Assembly: GCA_046727175.1 (NCBI GenBank)
Contig: JBKPCD010000101.1
Coordinates: 1-7,421 of the forward strand
DNA length: 7,421 bases
Direction of reading: 5' to 3'
DNA from: JBKPCD01 sp046727175
GTDB taxonomy: Bacteria > Acidobacteriota > Vicinamibacteria > Vicinamibacterales > 2-12-FULL-66-21
The translations under genes were made by a program, and so were the position numbers. Each line of letters opens with the position of its first letter. The stretch's first letter is position 1. Shown piece after piece: positions 5,203 to 7,421 of the stretch. The notes beneath the pieces are model-generated. The model ran no database searches, was not told the DNA's origin, and saw only the letters and a program-made list of their open reading frames with translations.

Positions 5203-6321
5203 CTAGTGGGCGCGCCTAACAGAACGATCGGCGACGACGGTGACCTGCATGCCCGTCGCGAGATTGACCATCCGCTGAACGAATGCCGACGCGAACCACG
5301 AGCGGAGTGCGCTGGGCTTCTCTCGAGTGACGAAGATCTGCGTCACGCCGTGGGCGCGTGCGTAGTCCACGATCGTCGCTGCGACGTCCTGCCCCTGAAG
5401 AACCCGGGTCTCGATTTGCAGACCGCGCGCGAAGGTGAGGTGCCGATCGAGGCTTTCTCGCTCGGTGGCCGTGAGATCTCCAACGTCTGGGGCTTTCGAG
5501 ACGTAGATCGCATGGCAGTCCGCTCGCAGGTAGTCCGCAACCCGTCGTCCTCGGCGGATGAGTGCAGCACTCGATGGATCGGGGGTGATGACGAGCAGCA
5601 ATCGGTCGTGTGGGTGCTCAGGAACGGACGCGGAAAAGCCGGTGTCTGGTTCTTCACTCGGGAGCCGGCTCTCGACGACGTGCGCCGCCTGACGCATTGC
5701 AAACTCGCGCAGCGCAACGAGCGTCGATTCCTTGAAGAAGTTCTCGAGTGCCTTGCGCGCGCGCTCGGGCGGATAGACCACGCCCCGCTCGAGCCGGTTC
5801 AGCAGGGCTCGCGGCGTGAGATCCACCATTACGACCTCACCCGCCTCCTTCAGCACCCAATCCGGAATCGTTTCCCGCACGCGGACGCCGGTGCTGTGCC
5901 AGATCTGATCGTTCAGACTCTCGAGATGCTGCACGTTCATCGTCGTGAAGACGTCGATGCCGGCATCCAGCAGCACGTGGACGTCTTCCCATCGTTTCAC
6001 TCGCGGTGAGCCGGGCACGTTCGTGTGCGCGAACTCGTCGACGACCGCGACCTGAGGGCGCCGCCTCAGAATGGCATCCGTGTCCATCTCCTCGAATCGG
6101 CTACCCCGATACTCGATCACCTTCCGCGGAATAGTCTCGAGCCCCTCGCTGAGCGCGATGGTTTCCTTGCGGCCGTGCGGCTCGAAATATCCGATGACGA
6201 GATCGATGCCTTTGGCCTTCATCTGATGCGCTTCCGAAAGCATCTGGAAGGTCTTCCCGACGCCGGCCGCGTAGCCGAGGAAGACCTTCAACCGGCCTCG
6301 CCGAGGTGGCTGCGTGCTCAC
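5203..6321 (-). CDS. KdpD N-terminal domain plus USP domain, no histidine kinase
   Basis: The 372-residue protein matches the cytoplasmic N-terminal half of the K+ sensor KdpD. Residues about 10-215 form the KdpD domain, with Walker A GYAAGVGKT (16-24), the EPHGRKET motif (47-54), Walker B VVDEFAHTN (93-101) and NVQHLESLND (129-138). Residues about 238-366 form a universal-stress-protein domain (LLLVITPDPSS to VTVVADR). The four membrane helices, GAF and kinase domains of full KdpD (about 900 aa) are absent and the stop is clean. Short KdpDs of this size are known from cyanobacteria such as Anabaena. It starts at GTG 6319-6321, overlapping the previous gene's stop by 4 bp (GTGA), so it is probably translated by coupling. 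A role in K+ or ATP sensing is inference. I see no clear copy of the FTAxY-type c-di-AMP motif of Staphylococcus KdpD. Confidence 0.9.
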   Translation of the reverse strand: MSTQPPRRGRLKVFLGYAAGVGKTFQMLSEAHQMKAKGIDLVIGYFEPHGRKETIALSEGLETIPRKVIEYRGSRFEEMDTDAILRRRPQVAVVDEFAHTNVPGSPRVKRWEDVHVLLDAGIDVFTTMNVQHLESLNDQIWHSTGVRVRETIPDWVLKEAGEVVMVDLTPRALLNRLERGVVYPPERARKALENFFKESTLVALREFAMRQAAHVVESRLPSEEPDTGFSASVPEHPHDRLLLVITPDPSSAALIRRGRRVADYLRADCHAIYVSKAPDVGDLTATERESLDRHLTFARGLQIETRVLQGQDVAATIVDYARAHGVTQIFVTREKPSALRSWFASAFVQRMVNLATGMQVTVVADRSVRRAH

Positions 6322-7391
6322 TGCGGAAAGACGCGGACGTCGAACCCCTCCGCGTCTCGAACAAGCCGATCGAGAGGGGTTCCGCCGAGTCGGGAGCGCC
6401 AGGTGCGGCGCAGGTTGTGGCCGACGAAGATTTGGGTAATGCCATGGCTGCGGGCGTAATCGAGAATTGCCTTGATGGGATCTTTCCCATGGAGCGTCTC
6501 GACTTCGGCTTGTTGCGCGCGGGCAAGCGTGACATTCCGCTCGAGCGCCATCCAGTCTTCCTGCGTCAGGTTCCGCTGCATGACATAGATGGCGAAGAGC
6601 TCACCGTGGAAGCGGTCGGCATTCCTCCGGCCACTCGCGAGCATCCTGGCGGCGTTTGCACGCGGGGTCATGCAGACGAGAACCCGCTCCTGCGTGCCCC
6701 ACGATGATTGAATGCCGTGGAGTCGGAGATACGCTTCGAGCTGATCGTCGATGACATCCGCCGTCAACAGGAGCGCGCGCTGGCGAAGCTGCGACAGCTG
6801 GTTCGCTTCGACGCCCGTATCCGCATCAGGAGGAGCGTCGACGACGACGACGTCCTCTGCGCGATCGATGAACGCGCGCGGCACCGTTTCGGTGGGCGTC
6901 TGCCCTAACACGCTGCGGACGAAGTCCTGTTGTTCAGCGATGTACTCGAGGTTGATCGAGGTCAGCACCGAAATGCCAGCTTCGAGGAGCTCCTCGACAT
7001 CTTCGTAGCGTTTCGCATGGCGGGTGCCAGGAGGGTTGTCGTAGGCGAGGCCGTCGACCAGACACAGTTCCGGACGGCGCGCCAGGACGGCCGGCACGTC
7101 GATGATCGGGACGCCGTCCACGTCTTGCGTAGGAATAATCTCGAAAGCAAGGATCAGCCGCGCCACTTCGGGAGGGAAGTCCGGCTGCGTCGCGGCTACG
7201 ACAACGTCCTGGCCGCGCTCGCGCCGGCGGCGACCTTCGTCGAACAGCCTGAACGATTTCCCCACGCCCGACGCGTACCCAAGGAAGATTTTGAGCTGCC
7301 CGCGACGTTCCGCTCGATCGGCCGCCTCGATCTGACGGAGTAACGCCTCGGGGTCGCGCCGAGCGGAGCGGTCGTGGTCTTCGTCGGTCAT
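6318..7391 (-). CDS. Divergent KdpD N-terminal/USP paralog, altered Walker B
   Basis: The 357-residue protein starts at ATG 7389-7391, with GGGAG just upstream. It has the same layout as its downstream neighbour. A charged N-terminal extension of about 30 residues comes first. The KdpD-like domain (about 32-225) has Walker A GYASGVGKS (38-46) and the PGTRHAKRYEDVEELL segment (about 121-136). A USP domain follows (about 235-355; VLVCMTPRANAARML, then IFVGHNLRRTWRSRLGG). Walker B reads CLVDGLAYDN: the Glu after the Asp is Gly (114) and the HTN triplet is YDN. The HGR-ET motif is replaced by a segment around ATQPDFPPEVA. It may bind nucleotide but hydrolyse or respond differently. The 10 codons visible upstream are open in the frame whose TGA overlaps this ATG, so a further operon gene may end there. 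Confidence 0.88.
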   Translation of the reverse strand: MTDEDHDRSARRDPEALLRQIEAADRAERRGQLKIFLGYASGVGKSFRLFDEGRRRRERGQDVVVAATQPDFPPEVARLILAFEIIPTQDVDGVPIIDVPAVLARRPELCLVDGLAYDNPPGTRHAKRYEDVEELLEAGISVLTSINLEYIAEQQDFVRSVLGQTPTETVPRAFIDRAEDVVVVDAPPDADTGVEANQLSQLRQRALLLTADVIDDQLEAYLRLHGIQSSWGTQERVLVCMTPRANAARMLASGRRNADRFHGELFAIYVMQRNLTQEDWMALERNVTLARAQQAEVETLHGKDPIKAILDYARSHGITQIFVGHNLRRTWRSRLGGTPLDRLVRDAEGFDVRVFPQ

Positions 7392-7421
7392 GCTGCTCCC
7401 GGGCTCGGATTCACAGCTGTG

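Noticed and set aside
3830..5206. A 458-codon plus-strand open frame opposite the serine protease.
   Set aside because: It has no family motifs and is Arg/Asp-rich low-complexity, the typical antisense shadow of a GC-rich gene; the minus strand encodes a complete catalytic triad and PDZ.
5206..6009. A 267-codon plus-strand frame opposite the first KdpD-like gene.
   Set aside because: It is an antisense shadow; the minus frame carries Walker A, Walker B and USP motifs and the expected length.
7412..7421. The 10-bp palindrome CACAGCTGTG at the right edge.
   Set aside because: It is short, has no second copy in the window and is cut off by the edge; it may lie in the coding end of an upstream gene.

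Overview
The window is GC-rich, densely packed bacterial DNA. Its gene content (a thioredoxin-like selenoprotein with an APM-U-x-G-C motif, a FISUMP-like secreted protein and histidine-kinase-less KdpD proteins) suggests an Acidobacteriota-type soil bacterium, possibly Vicinamibacteria. That placement is inference from protein style; no rRNA or marker gene is present.

Left third (1-2410) is accessory and decayed. It holds the 5' end of an exported protein (minus strand, running off the left edge), a broken ATP-dependent DNA ligase fragment, about 440 bp with no confident gene, a small zinc-ribbon ORF on the minus strand, and a tyrosine integrase that lacks its N-terminal part and is frameshifted near its C-terminus. 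The integrase ends 13 bp from the 3' end of tRNA-Leu(CAA). This is the usual arrangement of an element inserted at a tRNA 3' end, here largely degraded.

Middle (2411-3967): tRNA-Leu(CAA) on the minus strand with an extended -10 promoter. Divergent from it is a 198-codon thioredoxin-fold/TPR-like gene whose first active-site Cys codon is an in-frame TGA, followed by a hairpin that fits the bacterial SECIS pattern. It reads as a selenoprotein that ordinary gene calling would cut in two. A PIN-toxin/RHH-antitoxin pair (VapBC type) converges on it with no gap and has an 18-bp perfect palindromic operator next to the antitoxin start codon.

Right part (3968-7421), all minus strand: a DegP/HtrA-type serine protease with one PDZ domain and no signal peptide; a 251-bp intergenic stretch with a strong GC hairpin; and two tandem proteins, each with the KdpD N-terminal nucleotide-binding domain plus a universal-stress-protein domain but no membrane or histidine-kinase part. 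The two overlap by 4 bp (GTGA). The upstream paralog has lost its Walker B Glu and the HGR-ET motif. They probably belong to a potassium (kdp) or stress operon that continues beyond the right edge.

The strongest candidate for something undescribed is the selenoprotein. The KdpD-lite pair, one copy canonical and one altered, comes second.
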